From assembly GCA_023459675.1 (NCBI GenBank), contig JAEWTC010000046.1:1-31866 (forward strand): a stretch of 31,866 nt of DNA, given 5' to 3'. Below, piece after piece: positions 8,022-15,869 of this stretch. The DNA is from Bacillota bacterium (GTDB lineage Bacteria > Bacillota > Clostridia > Christensenellales > Aristaeellaceae). The position numbers and the translations under genes are program-made. Below the pieces are notes generated by a model. It did no database searches, was not told the origin of the DNA, and was given only the letters and a program-made list of their open reading frames with translations. Numbering within the stretch: the first letter of the stretch is position 1; every line of letters begins with the position of its first letter.

Positions 8022-8050
8022 TTGACATTGTTAATACAATTTCATAGAAT
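8022..8050 (+). promoter_or_regulatory. Strong sigma-A promoter for the peptidoglycan-binding protein
   Basis: A perfect TTGACA (8022-8027), 17-base spacer and TAGAAT (8045-8050). The predicted start is near 8057, leaving a leader of about 46 bases that ends in GGAGG (8091-8095). Confidence 0.82.
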
Positions 8051-8102
8051 GTACATGTTTGGACAGTTATGTCTATTTTCGAGTATGCACGGAGGAACCG
8101 AT

Positions 8103-10673
8103 ATGAGAACTCGCCTGCAAAGAACGATATCCGTCATGGTTGGATTGGTGCTGACCGTACTGGCATTTGCGCCTGCGACGGCCGCGACCTATCCCTACGA
8201 CACGCAATCGGCGGATAGCGTAAACCTGCGAAAATATGCGTCATCCTCTTCTGTGGTGCTCGCCTACATCCAGCGCGGCGATACCGTCACGCTGCTTGGA
8301 GAAAGCGGTTCCTACTATAAAGTGCAGTACGGGGACGAGATTGGTTACGCCAAGAAGGAGTTCATTAACGGCGTAAGTCAAAAGGATAATCCCAGCTATG
8401 TCGCCGCGAGCCTTGGAACCGTGACGGATTACCCCTATACCACCACCACCAACGCCCAGGTGAGAATGCGCAGCAGGGCAAGCGATACCGCGTCCGTAGT
8501 GCAGTATGTACCGGCGGGCGGCATTATCACCGTAAGCTCCGTGACGGGTAACCGGTACGCCAAGGCGACGTACGCCGGAAAAACAGGATATATCCTGACC
8601 GACTTTATCAACCTCGCGGCAGCCGTTCCCACGCCGACGCCCGTTCCCGAAGCCATTGTGGATCCCAAAGCGCAGAAGTATCCGGAGCTGAAATTCGGCG
8701 ACGAGGGCACGTTCGTTACGGCGCTGCAGGAAGCGCTGACCGAGCTTCGCTATTATAAGGCGGCGGTGGACGGTAAATACGGCGCAGGCACGAAAACCGC
8801 CGTGACGTCCTTTGAGGCAAAAAATAAACTGACGCAGGACGGCGTTGCGGACGCCGAGCTTTTATTCCTGCTGTTTGAAGGCACGCCCAGAAACTACGGC
8901 GGCTATAAAAAGGCTGTGAAAACTGTGCCGCCTATTTACGGAATCACCATGGAATACGGCGACAAGGGCGAACCTGTGAAGCAAATGCAAACGCGGCTTC
9001 AGGCGCTTGGGTATTTCAAGAGCGAGATTACCGGCTTGTTCAACGCCGCTACGCGCACCGCGCTGAAGGCATTCCAGAAAAAGATGAGTATTGCCAACGA
9101 CGGCGTCGCAACCCCGGACGTGCAGACCATTCTCTACAGCGCATCCGCCATATCTTCGGGCGACGCCGTTACGCCGACGCCCGTTGTGACGGCCACCATC
9201 GCGCCGCCGGCGGCTACGGTGCGCATGGGGGATTCGGGGGACGACGTCGTGCGTCTCCAGACGCGCCTGCAGGTATTAGGCTATTATACCGGGAAGATCG
9301 ACGGTAAATTCGGCAGCGATACCTACACTGCGCTGACTACGTTCCAAACGAAAAACAACCTGAAGGCGGACGGCATTTGCGGTACGACCACCATCAGCGC
9401 GCTGTTCTCCGCGGACGCCGTTTCTGTCGGCCCGGCGCCCACGCCGAAACCCACCGGGCAAATCACGGTCACGGAAGATACCGTAACCGTAATACAAACG
9501 GGTTCCATCGGGGTTGCCGTTCAAAACCTGCAAAGGCGGCTGCAGGAACTCGGGTATTACGTATCCCGCCTGGACGGCGTGTACCTGAACAGCGATATGA
9601 ACGCCGTCATCGCGTTCCAGAAAGCGCACGGGCTTACCGCGGATGGTAAGGCCGGGTATGAAACGCAGAAGCTGTTATACAGCGATAAAGCCAAGGCGGC
9701 TGCCGTAAACGCCGGCGCGGAAGAAGAAACCAAGCAGTATGCAACCCTGCGCTACGGCGACAGCGGCACGGAAGTATCGCAGATGCAGGCGCGCCTCATA
9801 GCGCTTGGATATCTCCAGGGGCAGGCGGACGGGGATTTCGGCCTTGCCACGAAAGAAGCCGTGGTGCAGTTCCAGCGCGAGAACGGCATGGTGCGCGACG
9901 GGATCGCCGGCAGCCAAACGCTGATTGCGCTGTACTCCGAAAAAGCGGCGGACACCAAGCTGGACACGTCCAAAGCGCTGACCCTGGGGATGGTCTCCAG
10001 CACGGTCCGTTTACTGCAGAGCCGGCTGATCTCCCTCGGGTATTTGAAAGGATCGGCGGACGGCCAATTCGGCCCGCTAACCAGCCTTGCCCTGATTGAG
10101 TTCCAAAAAGCGCAAAGCCTTACGGCCAACGGAATTGCCGGAACGGCTACGCTGAAGGCGCTGAATAAAATCCTCGAAGAAGCGGAAGCCAAGAAAGTCG
10201 CGGCCGTTGCGCCCAACGTCAACGGCGCAATCAGCCCTTCCCGCGTCCGGTATGCGAACTGGTACGACGAAATCCGGGATGTTGCGCGCCAATATCCCAA
10301 CGTAACCGTTTACGATTATGCCACCGGCCTCAGCTGGCACATCACGCTGTTTAGCTTCGGCGCGCATGCCGACGGTTATCCGACGACCGCCGATGATACC
10401 GCGAAAATGCTGCAGGCGTTTGGCGGAGCAACAACCTGGACGCCCAAACCCGTTTGGGTGGCGTTCAGCAACGGCAGCGTTTATATGGCAACCACGCATG
10501 ATACGCCCCACGGCGTCATGCCAATCTCAAACAATAACTTCAGCGGCCACCTTTGCATCCACTTCCCCAGAACGGCGGATCAGGTGGCTGCAATCGGCCC
10601 GTATGCCACGACTCACCAAAAGGCGGTTGACCTTGGGTGGACGGCCACGCTGGCAATGGCGACGATCAATTAA
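8103..10673 (+). CDS. Secreted SH3b / peptidoglycan-binding repeat protein with Cys-His C-terminal domain
   Basis: An 856-residue exported protein. The signal peptide (1 to about 28, hydrophobic core VMVGLVLTVLAF, AxA-type site) is followed by two bacterial SH3 domains (about 30-90 and 108-170). Six PG_binding_1 repeats follow at about 196-258, 282-345, 373-436, 464-527, 548-611 and 626-688, separated by Pro-Thr linkers (PTPTPVP, TPKP). The final domain (about 705-856) has HDTPHGVMP, then SGHLCIHF (His816, Cys818, His820) and a Trp-rich core. That motif is reminiscent of the SHGC signature of YkuD L,D-transpeptidases but is not a match, so catalysis is only inferred. It should bind the cell wall. 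GGAGG lies 7 bases before the ATG; an upstream ATG in the same frame lies before the transcription start and is rejected. Confidence 0.88.
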   Translation: MRTRLQRTISVMVGLVLTVLAFAPATAATYPYDTQSADSVNLRKYASSSSVVLAYIQRGDTVTLLGESGSYYKVQYGDEIGYAKKEFINGVSQKDNPSYVAASLGTVTDYPYTTTTNAQVRMRSRASDTASVVQYVPAGGIITVSSVTGNRYAKATYAGKTGYILTDFINLAAAVPTPTPVPEAIVDPKAQKYPELKFGDEGTFVTALQEALTELRYYKAAVDGKYGAGTKTAVTSFEAKNKLTQDGVADAELLFLLFEGTPRNYGGYKKAVKTVPPIYGITMEYGDKGEPVKQMQTRLQALGYFKSEITGLFNAATRTALKAFQKKMSIANDGVATPDVQTILYSASAISSGDAVTPTPVVTATIAPPAATVRMGDSGDDVVRLQTRLQVLGYYTGKIDGKFGSDTYTALTTFQTKNNLKADGICGTTTISALFSADAVSVGPAPTPKPTGQITVTEDTVTVIQTGSIGVAVQNLQRRLQELGYYVSRLDGVYLNSDMNAVIAFQKAHGLTADGKAGYETQKLLYSDKAKAAAVNAGAEEETKQYATLRYGDSGTEVSQMQARLIALGYLQGQADGDFGLATKEAVVQFQRENGMVRDGIAGSQTLIALYSEKAADTKLDTSKALTLGMVSSTVRLLQSRLISLGYLKGSADGQFGPLTSLALIEFQKAQSLTANGIAGTATLKALNKILEEAEAKKVAAVAPNVNGAISPSRVRYANWYDEIRDVARQYPNVTVYDYATGLSWHITLFSFGAHADGYPTTADDTAKMLQAFGGATTWTPKPVWVAFSNGSVYMATTHDTPHGVMPISNNNFSGHLCIHFPRTADQVAAIGPYATTHQKAVDLGWTATLAMATIN

Positions 10674-10685
10674 ACGAACGGAAAA

Positions 10686-11048
10686 TCAGGCGTTTTCTTC
10701 GATGAATGGGAGCGGGATGGAGTTGCCTTCCTGCTCCCATAATTTATCCAAATGGTAAAACTCGCGTTCCTGCGGCATGAAAATATGAATAAACACGGAG
10801 CCGTAATCCAGCACAACCCAACGGCTGCCGGAGTGACCGTCTTTACGGAGCGGGGATAACCCTTGCAGGAACAGCTTGTCTTCCACGTCCTCGGCCAGCG
10901 CTCTTGCCTGCAGCGCGTTTCTGCCGGAGGCAATCACCATCACTTCCGTGATCGTCGTCATTTTGGATACGTCGAGCATCGTAATGTTGTGCGCGCCTTT
11001 TTTGTACAGCGCTTCCGAGGCCAGAAAACCCAGTTCTCTTGATGTCAT
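10686..11048 (-). CDS. rsfS: Ribosomal silencing factor RsfS (Iojap/YqeL)
   Basis: A 120-residue RsfS, which binds uL14 on the 50S subunit and blocks joining to 30S when nutrients are scarce. Seen are KGAHNITMLDVS, VMVIASGRNALQARALAEDVEDK, SRWVVLDYGSVFIHIF and EREFYHLDKLW, all family hallmarks. The ATG at 11048 is chosen because GGAGG (11061-11057) precedes it by 8 bases and the protein then begins MTSREL, as in Bacillus. An ATG at 11069 overlapping nadD-yqeK is the alternative. It is cotranscribed with nadD-yqeK and ends only 12 bases from the opposing peptidoglycan-binding gene. Confidence 0.95.
   Translation of the reverse strand: MTSRELGFLASEALYKKGAHNITMLDVSKMTTITEVMVIASGRNALQARALAEDVEDKLFLQGLSPLRKDGHSGSRWVVLDYGSVFIHIFMPQEREFYHLDKLWEQEGNSIPLPFIEENA
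10706..10740 (+). terminator. Probable terminator of the peptidoglycan-binding gene, inside rsfS
   Basis: ATGGGAGCGGGA (10706-10717) pairs with TCCTGCTCCCAT (10729-10740) with one G-T wobble, giving a 12-pair stem followed by AATTTATCC. It lies 33 bases past the stop at 10673. The T tract is short, so termination efficiency is uncertain. The same bases encode the C-terminal part of RsfS on the other strand. Confidence 0.45.
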
Positions 11049-11061
11049 CCGAAGGTCCTCC

Positions 11062-12246
11062 TCATTCATGAGCTAACTCTTTCAGCCACCGTAATACATC
11101 CTCGGTTGCCGGATGAAGCGGCCTTTTTGTTTGCGCTACGTATGCTTTGGAGCACAGGAGCATGCGATACGTTGCCTGTGCAAGGTTCTGGTCGGCCAGC
11201 GCGCGTATTTGCGCAAGCTCGGGCATGTCGTCGCGGTAGGGTTCAATTTTGTCCGCAAGAAAAATTACCATATCCATTGCCGTCATGCCCACATAGCCTG
11301 TGGTATGCGCGGAGATTGCGGTGAGGACGTCCTGCCGCTGCACGCCGTATCTGGTTTTGGCGAGCGCCGCGCCTACCGGCCCGTGCAGCAGGCCGGGGGA
11401 ATGAAATTCCGCCTCCAGCAGGGAGAGATTCTCATTGAGCGCGATCGTCTGCATCGTTTTAAGCCCCATGCATTTAGCGCAGTCATGCAGCAGCGCGGCA
11501 AGCTCGCAGGCAGGCACGTCCAACCCGTGAAGCTTCGCCAGCCTTTGCGCCGTATAGGCGACGGCAAGCGAATGCAGCAGGCGGTCCTCGCTTAAGTCCT
11601 CCCTGAGCAAGGGATAGGCCTGCGCGCCGCCCGGGGGAACATCGGCGCAGCCGTAAAGGCCCATAACCCGAATATACTCGATGACCTCCGGAGACAGAAG
11701 TGAATCGTCGAAAATGCCGTCGCGGATCTGGCGGCGGATGTCCGACGCGCTGACGTCCTGCGGGGCAAGGGTGAGAAACTGGAAAACGGCGCCCTTGGCT
11801 TTCAGCGCCTGCACGTAGGGATGGTCGGCCAGGTTTTGATACTGCCGCAAACATACGACGAACGTACACTGTTTGAATACTTCCAGCGGCTGCACCCAGT
11901 TCTCCAGATCAAACAGGGTGTCGTCGCCGATGATATAGAACAGATCGGCGTTGGGGTTTCTGCGATGTAAAATTTTCAACGTATCCACGGTGTACATGAT
12001 TCCCGCGCGGATCATTTCGATGTCGGAAATGGCGAGCTCCTCGTAGGGAATCAACGCAAGCCGCATCATCTCATACCGATGCGCAGCCTGCGCCAGTTCC
12101 GTATGCTTATGCGGCGGATTTCCATTGGGAATCAGGAAAACCTTATGGAGCTTCAGCTCCTTGAGCGCGCCGAGGGCTATCTGCAAATGCCGCCGATGAA
12201 CAGGGTTAAAGCTTCCGCCCAGTATGCCGATCCTGCTTCGTGCCAC
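11062..12246 (-). CDS. nadD-yqeK: Fused nicotinate-nucleotide adenylyltransferase / YqeK HD-domain hydrolase
   Basis: A 394-residue two-domain protein from a GTG at 12246 (AAAGGGGG lies upstream). Residues 1 to about 200 are NadD, which joins nicotinate mononucleotide and ATP to make deamido-NAD: GILGGSFNPVHRRHL, PNGNPPHK, IIGDDTLFDLENW and SASDIRRQIRDG are present. Residues about 215-394 are YqeK, an HD-superfamily enzyme shown in Firmicutes to split Ap4A into two ADP: HSLAVAYTAQRLA, ALLHDCAKCMG and AISAHTTGYVGMTAMDMVIFLADKIEP are seen. In most relatives these are two adjacent genes; here no stop or start separates them. RsfS follows 13 bases later. Confidence 0.94.
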   Translation of the reverse strand: MARSRIGILGGSFNPVHRRHLQIALGALKELKLHKVFLIPNGNPPHKHTELAQAAHRYEMMRLALIPYEELAISDIEMIRAGIMYTVDTLKILHRRNPNADLFYIIGDDTLFDLENWVQPLEVFKQCTFVVCLRQYQNLADHPYVQALKAKGAVFQFLTLAPQDVSASDIRRQIRDGIFDDSLLSPEVIEYIRVMGLYGCADVPPGGAQAYPLLREDLSEDRLLHSLAVAYTAQRLAKLHGLDVPACELAALLHDCAKCMGLKTMQTIALNENLSLLEAEFHSPGLLHGPVGAALAKTRYGVQRQDVLTAISAHTTGYVGMTAMDMVIFLADKIEPYRDDMPELAQIRALADQNLAQATYRMLLCSKAYVAQTKRPLHPATEDVLRWLKELAHE

Positions 12247-12270
12247 ATTTGCGCCCCCTTTCTAAACCAT

Positions 12271-12299
12271 AGTATACTCCAGATCGCCGCAAATAGGAA
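12271..12299 (-). promoter_or_regulatory. Possible promoter for nadD-yqeK-rsfS
   Basis: Minus-strand TATACT (12276-12271) lies about 25 bases before the GTG. The -35 region at 17 bases (TTCCTA) is poor, so only the -10 box is supported. Confidence 0.35.
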
Positions 12300-12325
12300 G
12301 CCCGCGGCGCATGCTTCCGCCTCTG

Positions 12326-12355
12326 TTTACAAGGCGGGGTTATCTGGGCTATAAT
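12326..12355 (+). promoter_or_regulatory. Sigma-A promoter for the panT-coaX-hom-plsY operon
   Basis: TTTACA (12326-12331), an 18-base spacer and a perfect TATAAT (12350-12355). The predicted start is near 12361-12362, exactly where the foldable leader begins. Confidence 0.7.
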
Positions 12356-12361
12356 AATCGC

Positions 12362-12458
12362 ATGCCGACGCCAATACCTCTGGATTGGACGGCGGCGCGG
12401 GGACCACGGTTTCCATCATCAAATCGTCGGGTATCAAATTTGAACTCGAACGGAGGCA
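12362..12458 (+). ncRNA. Structured 5' leader of panT operon, candidate cis-regulatory RNA
   Basis: From the predicted start to the ribosome binding site there are about 95 bases with no convincing gene. CCGACG (12365-12370) can pair with CGTCGG (12425-12430). Inside that closing stem CCAAT(a)CC (12371-12378) pairs with GGATTGG (12382-12388) around a three-base loop. The outer stem ends about 21 bases before GGAGG (12452-12456). I could not match it to a riboswitch class I know. The fold was read by eye, without energy calculation or alignment. Confidence 0.35.
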
Positions 12459-12464
12459 ATGTTT

Positions 12465-13103
12465 ATGACCCAATCCGGCAGGAAACTCACAAGCGACCAG
12501 ATCACAAGGCTGACCATCACCGGTATGCTGTCCGCGCTCATCCTCATCATGGTGTACACGCCCATCGGCCTGCTGCGGCTGCCCGGAACATCCATCGAAA
12601 TCACGCTGATTACCATCCCGGTACTGATCGGCTTACTGGCGGAAGGGCCTACGGTCGGCGCAATTCTGGCGCTGGTGTTCGGCGCCGGTACGATGCTCAA
12701 GGGGCTGGTCGCGCCGGCTACGCCGTTTGACCCGTTCTTCATCAATCCCATGGTATCGGTCATTCCGCGGCTGCTGATTCCGATTGCCGCGTGGGCAACG
12801 TTCAACTTCGTCAAAGCGCTGCTTCCCAAGAATAAACGGATGATATCCGTCGCCTGGTCCGTTTCGGCGCTGGTCGGCAGCGTAACCAATACCGTATGCG
12901 TGCTGCTGGCGCTCTTCCTGGTGTATCGGACGCAGATCAACGGCATTCTCAGCAATCTGGGCCTGGAGCAATATGCGAACGCCGCGGGTAAGTTCCTTTT
13001 CTTCGGTGTGGCGCTGCCAAACGGAATACCGGAAGCACTCGCCACCATGATCCTGGTACCGGCCGTCATGGTTGCGGTTTCGGCGGTAAAAAAACGCAGG
13101 TAG
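12465..13103 (+). CDS. ECF transporter S-component, probable pantothenate type (PanT-like)
   Basis: A 212-residue integral membrane protein of the ECF S-component fold, with five to six hydrophobic segments (for example LTITGMLSALILIMVYTPIG, ITLITIPVLIGLLAEG, SVAWSVSALVGSVTNTVCVL and a last one ending in KKRR). Such proteins bind a vitamin and dock on a shared EcfA-EcfA'-EcfT module, which is not in this window. Substrate is inferred from position: it is 13 bases upstream of pantothenate kinase coaX, so pantothenate is the best guess. The ATG at 12465 is chosen because GGAGG lies 8 bases upstream; an in-frame ATG at 12459 is only 2 bases from it. Confidence 0.85.
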   Translation: MTQSGRKLTSDQITRLTITGMLSALILIMVYTPIGLLRLPGTSIEITLITIPVLIGLLAEGPTVGAILALVFGAGTMLKGLVAPATPFDPFFINPMVSVIPRLLIPIAAWATFNFVKALLPKNKRMISVAWSVSALVGSVTNTVCVLLALFLVYRTQINGILSNLGLEQYANAAGKFLFFGVALPNGIPEALATMILVPAVMVAVSAVKKRR

Positions 13104-13116
13104 AAGGAGCGTTCGT

Positions 13117-13908
13117 ATGATCCTGACCATGGACGTTGGCAATACAAATATCAAGACCGCGTTGTTTAACGGCGACGCGTTGGTGAAGTACGGCCGGTTT
13201 TCCACCGATATCACCCGGACGTCCGATGAGTACGGCATCCTGTTTGAAAGCCTATTCCGGCATGACGGACTTAAGCTGAGCGACGTGGACGGCATCGCGA
13301 TGTCCAGCGTCGTTCCCACGATGAATTTCACGCTGGAGCATATGTGTAGGAATTACTTCGGCATGATGCCCATGATGGTGGAGCCCGGTATCAAGACAGG
13401 GATCAACATCAAGTACGAGAACCCGCGCGAGCTTGGCAGCGACCGTATTGCCAACGCCGTGGCCGCCTATGAAGAATACGGCGGGCCATGTATCTTCATC
13501 GATTTCGGCACGGCAACTACCTTTGGCGCGATTGATCAGGACGGATGCTTTCTGGGCGGGTGCATCTATCCGGGTATTAAGCTGTCCAGCGAAGCGCTGG
13601 TCGGCAGCGCGTCCAAACTGCCGCGTTTCGAGCTGGTCAAAACGGAAACCGTGATCTGCAAAACGACGATCACCAATTTGCAGTCCGGCGTTTTCTATGG
13701 CACCATCGGCCTGGTCAACTACATCGTAAAACGGATGCGTGCGGAATTGAACGCGCCAAACGCCGTGGTGGTTGCAACCGGCGGGCTGGCAACTTTGTTC
13801 AAGCACGATGATCCCGTGATCGACCATTTCGACGGTTTGCTGACGCTCAAAGGGCTTCGCATTCTTTATCACCGCAATCGCAAGCACGAAAGGAAAACGC
13901 AGCCATGA
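13117..13908 (+). CDS. coaX: Type III pantothenate kinase
   Basis: A 263-residue CoaX, which phosphorylates pantothenate as the first step of coenzyme A synthesis and is not inhibited by CoA. It has the ASKHA phosphate-1 loop MDVGNTNIKTALF at the N-terminus, ELGSDRIANAVAAYEEY (the G-x-D-R motif), FIDFGTATTFGAID and GGCIYPGIKLSSEAL, then ATGGLATLF. Length matches the family. AGAAGGAG precedes the ATG, and the stop overlaps hom by ATGA. Confidence 0.97.
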   Translation: MILTMDVGNTNIKTALFNGDALVKYGRFSTDITRTSDEYGILFESLFRHDGLKLSDVDGIAMSSVVPTMNFTLEHMCRNYFGMMPMMVEPGIKTGINIKYENPRELGSDRIANAVAAYEEYGGPCIFIDFGTATTFGAIDQDGCFLGGCIYPGIKLSSEALVGSASKLPRFELVKTETVICKTTITNLQSGVFYGTIGLVNYIVKRMRAELNAPNAVVVATGGLATLFKHDDPVIDHFDGLLTLKGLRILYHRNRKHERKTQP

Positions 13909-15224
13909 TTCAAAAAGTCACCATCGGGTTTCTGGGATGCGGCAACGTAGGCAGCGGCGTGTGGCGGCTGCTGCAGGGATTCGCGGGCGATATTGAGCAC
14001 CGAGCGGGGCTTTCGTTCCATGTGAAGAAAGTTCTCGTGCGTACGCTGGGCAAGGAACGCGGCATTCAGTTCCCAAGCGGCGTGCTCACCACGCGGCCCG
14101 AGGACGTGCTGGATGACCCTGAAATTCAGATGGTCGTAGAGTTTCTGGGCGGAGAGGAACCCGCCTACACCCATATGCTGCAAGCGCTGAAAAACGGAAA
14201 GACCGTGATTACGGCAAACAAGGTTGCGTTTGCGCTGCATTGGCACGAGCTGCAAAAAGCGGCCAAGCAAAACGGCGTCGGCTTATACTACGAGGCGGCC
14301 GTGTGCGCGGCGATCCCCATCATCCACACGCTGGAGGAGAGCCTGCAGGCGAACCGTATCTCCAAACTTTTAGGCATCGTCAACGGAACGACGAACTACA
14401 TTCTCTCCCGGATGAGCAAGGAAAACGCCGATTATCAAACGGTTCTGCAGGATGCGCAGCGCCTGGGCCTGGCCGAGCCGGATCCTTCTGCCGACGTGGA
14501 AGGGCTGGACGCGGCATACAAGCTCAGCATTCTGGCATCGATGGCGTTCCACGGACGCGTGCCGTTTGAAGACGTTTTTGTGGAAGGCATCACCGAGATT
14601 ACCGCGGAGGATATCCGCTGCGGCGATGAGCTTGGGTATACCTTGAAGCTCCTTGCCATTGCCAAACGCAGCGGAATGAACGTAGAAACGCGCGTACATC
14701 CCACCTTTATCCCAAGCGACCACCCGCTGGCCAACGTCAACGGTTCCTTTAACGCGGTATACCTGTTCGGCCATGCCTGCAAGGAAATGATGCTTCTGGG
14801 CCGCGGCGCGGGCGATATGCCCACGGCAAGCGCCATCGTCAGTGATCTGGAACGCGCCGCGACGACCACGAATCACCGCTACCCGACTTTCGTCAACGAG
14901 CTGAACCCCAAAGTGGCGCTTTCGAACACGCGGGATTGGAAATGCCCGTTCTATATCCGTATGCATGCAAACGATCAGCCAGGCGTACTGCGCGATATCG
15001 CCAGCGCCTTTGCCGATGCCGGCGTCAGCCTTGCCGCCGTTCAGCAAAAAGGTGTAGTGCACGACGGCTACGTAACGCTGGTCATTATCACGCACGTCGC
15101 CGGGGAGAAGGCCATTCAATGCGCGCTGCGGGCCATCGGGCCCGAGGTTGCAACCCTGGCGAGCATTATCCGCGTAGAGCAGGACTTGCCTGCCCTCCAA
15201 AACGATGAATCGGAGACCGTATGA
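13905..15224 (+). CDS. hom: Homoserine dehydrogenase with C-terminal ACT domain
   Basis: A 439-residue enzyme that reduces aspartate semialdehyde to homoserine for threonine and methionine. The Rossmann motif GFLGCGNVGSG (8-18), TANKVAFALHW, YYEAAVCAAIPII, GIVNGTTNYIL and DVEGLDAAYKLSILASMAF (substrate-binding and catalytic segment) are intact. The final region, from about residue 355 (FYIRMHANDQPGVLRDIASAF onward in the frame), is an ACT domain that typically mediates threonine feedback. It is a monofunctional form without aspartokinase. thrB and thrC are not nearby; it shares ATGA overlaps with coaX and plsY. Confidence 0.96.
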   Translation: MIQKVTIGFLGCGNVGSGVWRLLQGFAGDIEHRAGLSFHVKKVLVRTLGKERGIQFPSGVLTTRPEDVLDDPEIQMVVEFLGGEEPAYTHMLQALKNGKTVITANKVAFALHWHELQKAAKQNGVGLYYEAAVCAAIPIIHTLEESLQANRISKLLGIVNGTTNYILSRMSKENADYQTVLQDAQRLGLAEPDPSADVEGLDAAYKLSILASMAFHGRVPFEDVFVEGITEITAEDIRCGDELGYTLKLLAIAKRSGMNVETRVHPTFIPSDHPLANVNGSFNAVYLFGHACKEMMLLGRGAGDMPTASAIVSDLERAATTTNHRYPTFVNELNPKVALSNTRDWKCPFYIRMHANDQPGVLRDIASAFADAGVSLAAVQQKGVVHDGYVTLVIITHVAGEKAIQCALRAIGPEVATLASIIRVEQDLPALQNDESETV

Positions 15225-15865
15225 AGGAAGTATTATTGACCGTTGCCGTCGCGGTGATCGGATACCTGCTGGGCACGATTTCCACCGGGATACTGATTTC
15301 GAACCGCGCGGGCGTAAACATCCGCGATGCCGGCAGCAAGAACACCGGCGCGAGTAACGTGCTGCGCGTGCTGGGCGTACGCAGGGGCATCCTCACGTTT
15401 TTGGGAGACGCTTTGAAAGCCGTGCTTGCCTGCCTGGCCGGCAGCCTGCTTTTACCCGGCGCTACCTTCGGCATTGCATGGTTTGGGGTGATGGTCGGCG
15501 GTTTGTTCGTCATCATCGGCCACAACTGGCCTTGCTTTTTCCACTTTCAAGGCGGTAAGGGGATCGCGGCGTCCACGGCGGTCATTTTGTTCGTGGATCC
15601 GCTGGCGGGGGGAATTGCCATTGCGGCATGCGTGCTGGTGATCTTCTGGAAGCGCTACATAAGCCTGGGAAGCCTTACGATGCTTGCCGTATTTCTTGTG
15701 CTTACCGTAGCGCTGCATTCCAGTGAATGGTTTGCCTGCGTCTTTGCGGCGGTGCTGTTGATCCTTGGCGTGGTCCGCCATCGTTCGAATATCACACGCC
15801 TTCTCAACGGCACGGAAAACAAAATCGGCAGGAAAGCACCTGCCGATGTGTCCGATAAGCAATAG
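15221..15865 (+). CDS. plsY: Acyl-phosphate:glycerol-3-phosphate acyltransferase
   Basis: A 214-residue membrane enzyme that moves the acyl group of acyl-phosphate to position 1 of glycerol-3-phosphate, starting phospholipid synthesis. It has the PlsY motifs GSKNTGASNVLRVLG and HNWPCFFHFQGGKGIAAS and about five membrane segments (VAVAVIGYLLGTISTGILI first). Its last 15 residues (NKIGRKAPADVSDKQ) are polar and their DNA holds a hairpin that looks like a terminator for the opposite operon. GGAG lies 6 bases before the ATG, which overlaps the hom stop. Confidence 0.96.
   Translation: MKEVLLTVAVAVIGYLLGTISTGILISNRAGVNIRDAGSKNTGASNVLRVLGVRRGILTFLGDALKAVLACLAGSLLLPGATFGIAWFGVMVGGLFVIIGHNWPCFFHFQGGKGIAASTAVILFVDPLAGGIAIAACVLVIFWKRYISLGSLTMLAVFLVLTVALHSSEWFACVFAAVLLILGVVRHRSNITRLLNGTENKIGRKAPADVSDKQ
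15824..15847 (-). terminator. Rho-independent terminator for ruvCAB-queA, inside the plsY coding end
   Basis: On the minus strand ATCGGCAGG and CCTGCCGAT form a perfect 9-pair stem around a six-base loop (TGCTTT), followed by TTTGTTTT. It begins 22 bases past the queA stop. On the plus strand the same bases are plsY codons and are preceded, not followed, by the U-rich equivalent, so it should act in one direction only. Confidence 0.78.
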
Positions 15866-15869
15866 GGGA

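Noticed and set aside
8713..10166. DNA tandem repeat array in the peptidoglycan-binding gene
   Set aside because: The six repeats are clear only as protein; the DNA copies have diverged, so this is domain duplication rather than a DNA repeat element.
12362..12464. A short leader peptide from ATG at 12362 before panT
   Set aside because: It begins at the transcription start itself with no ribosome binding site and continues past the panT start without a sensible stop.
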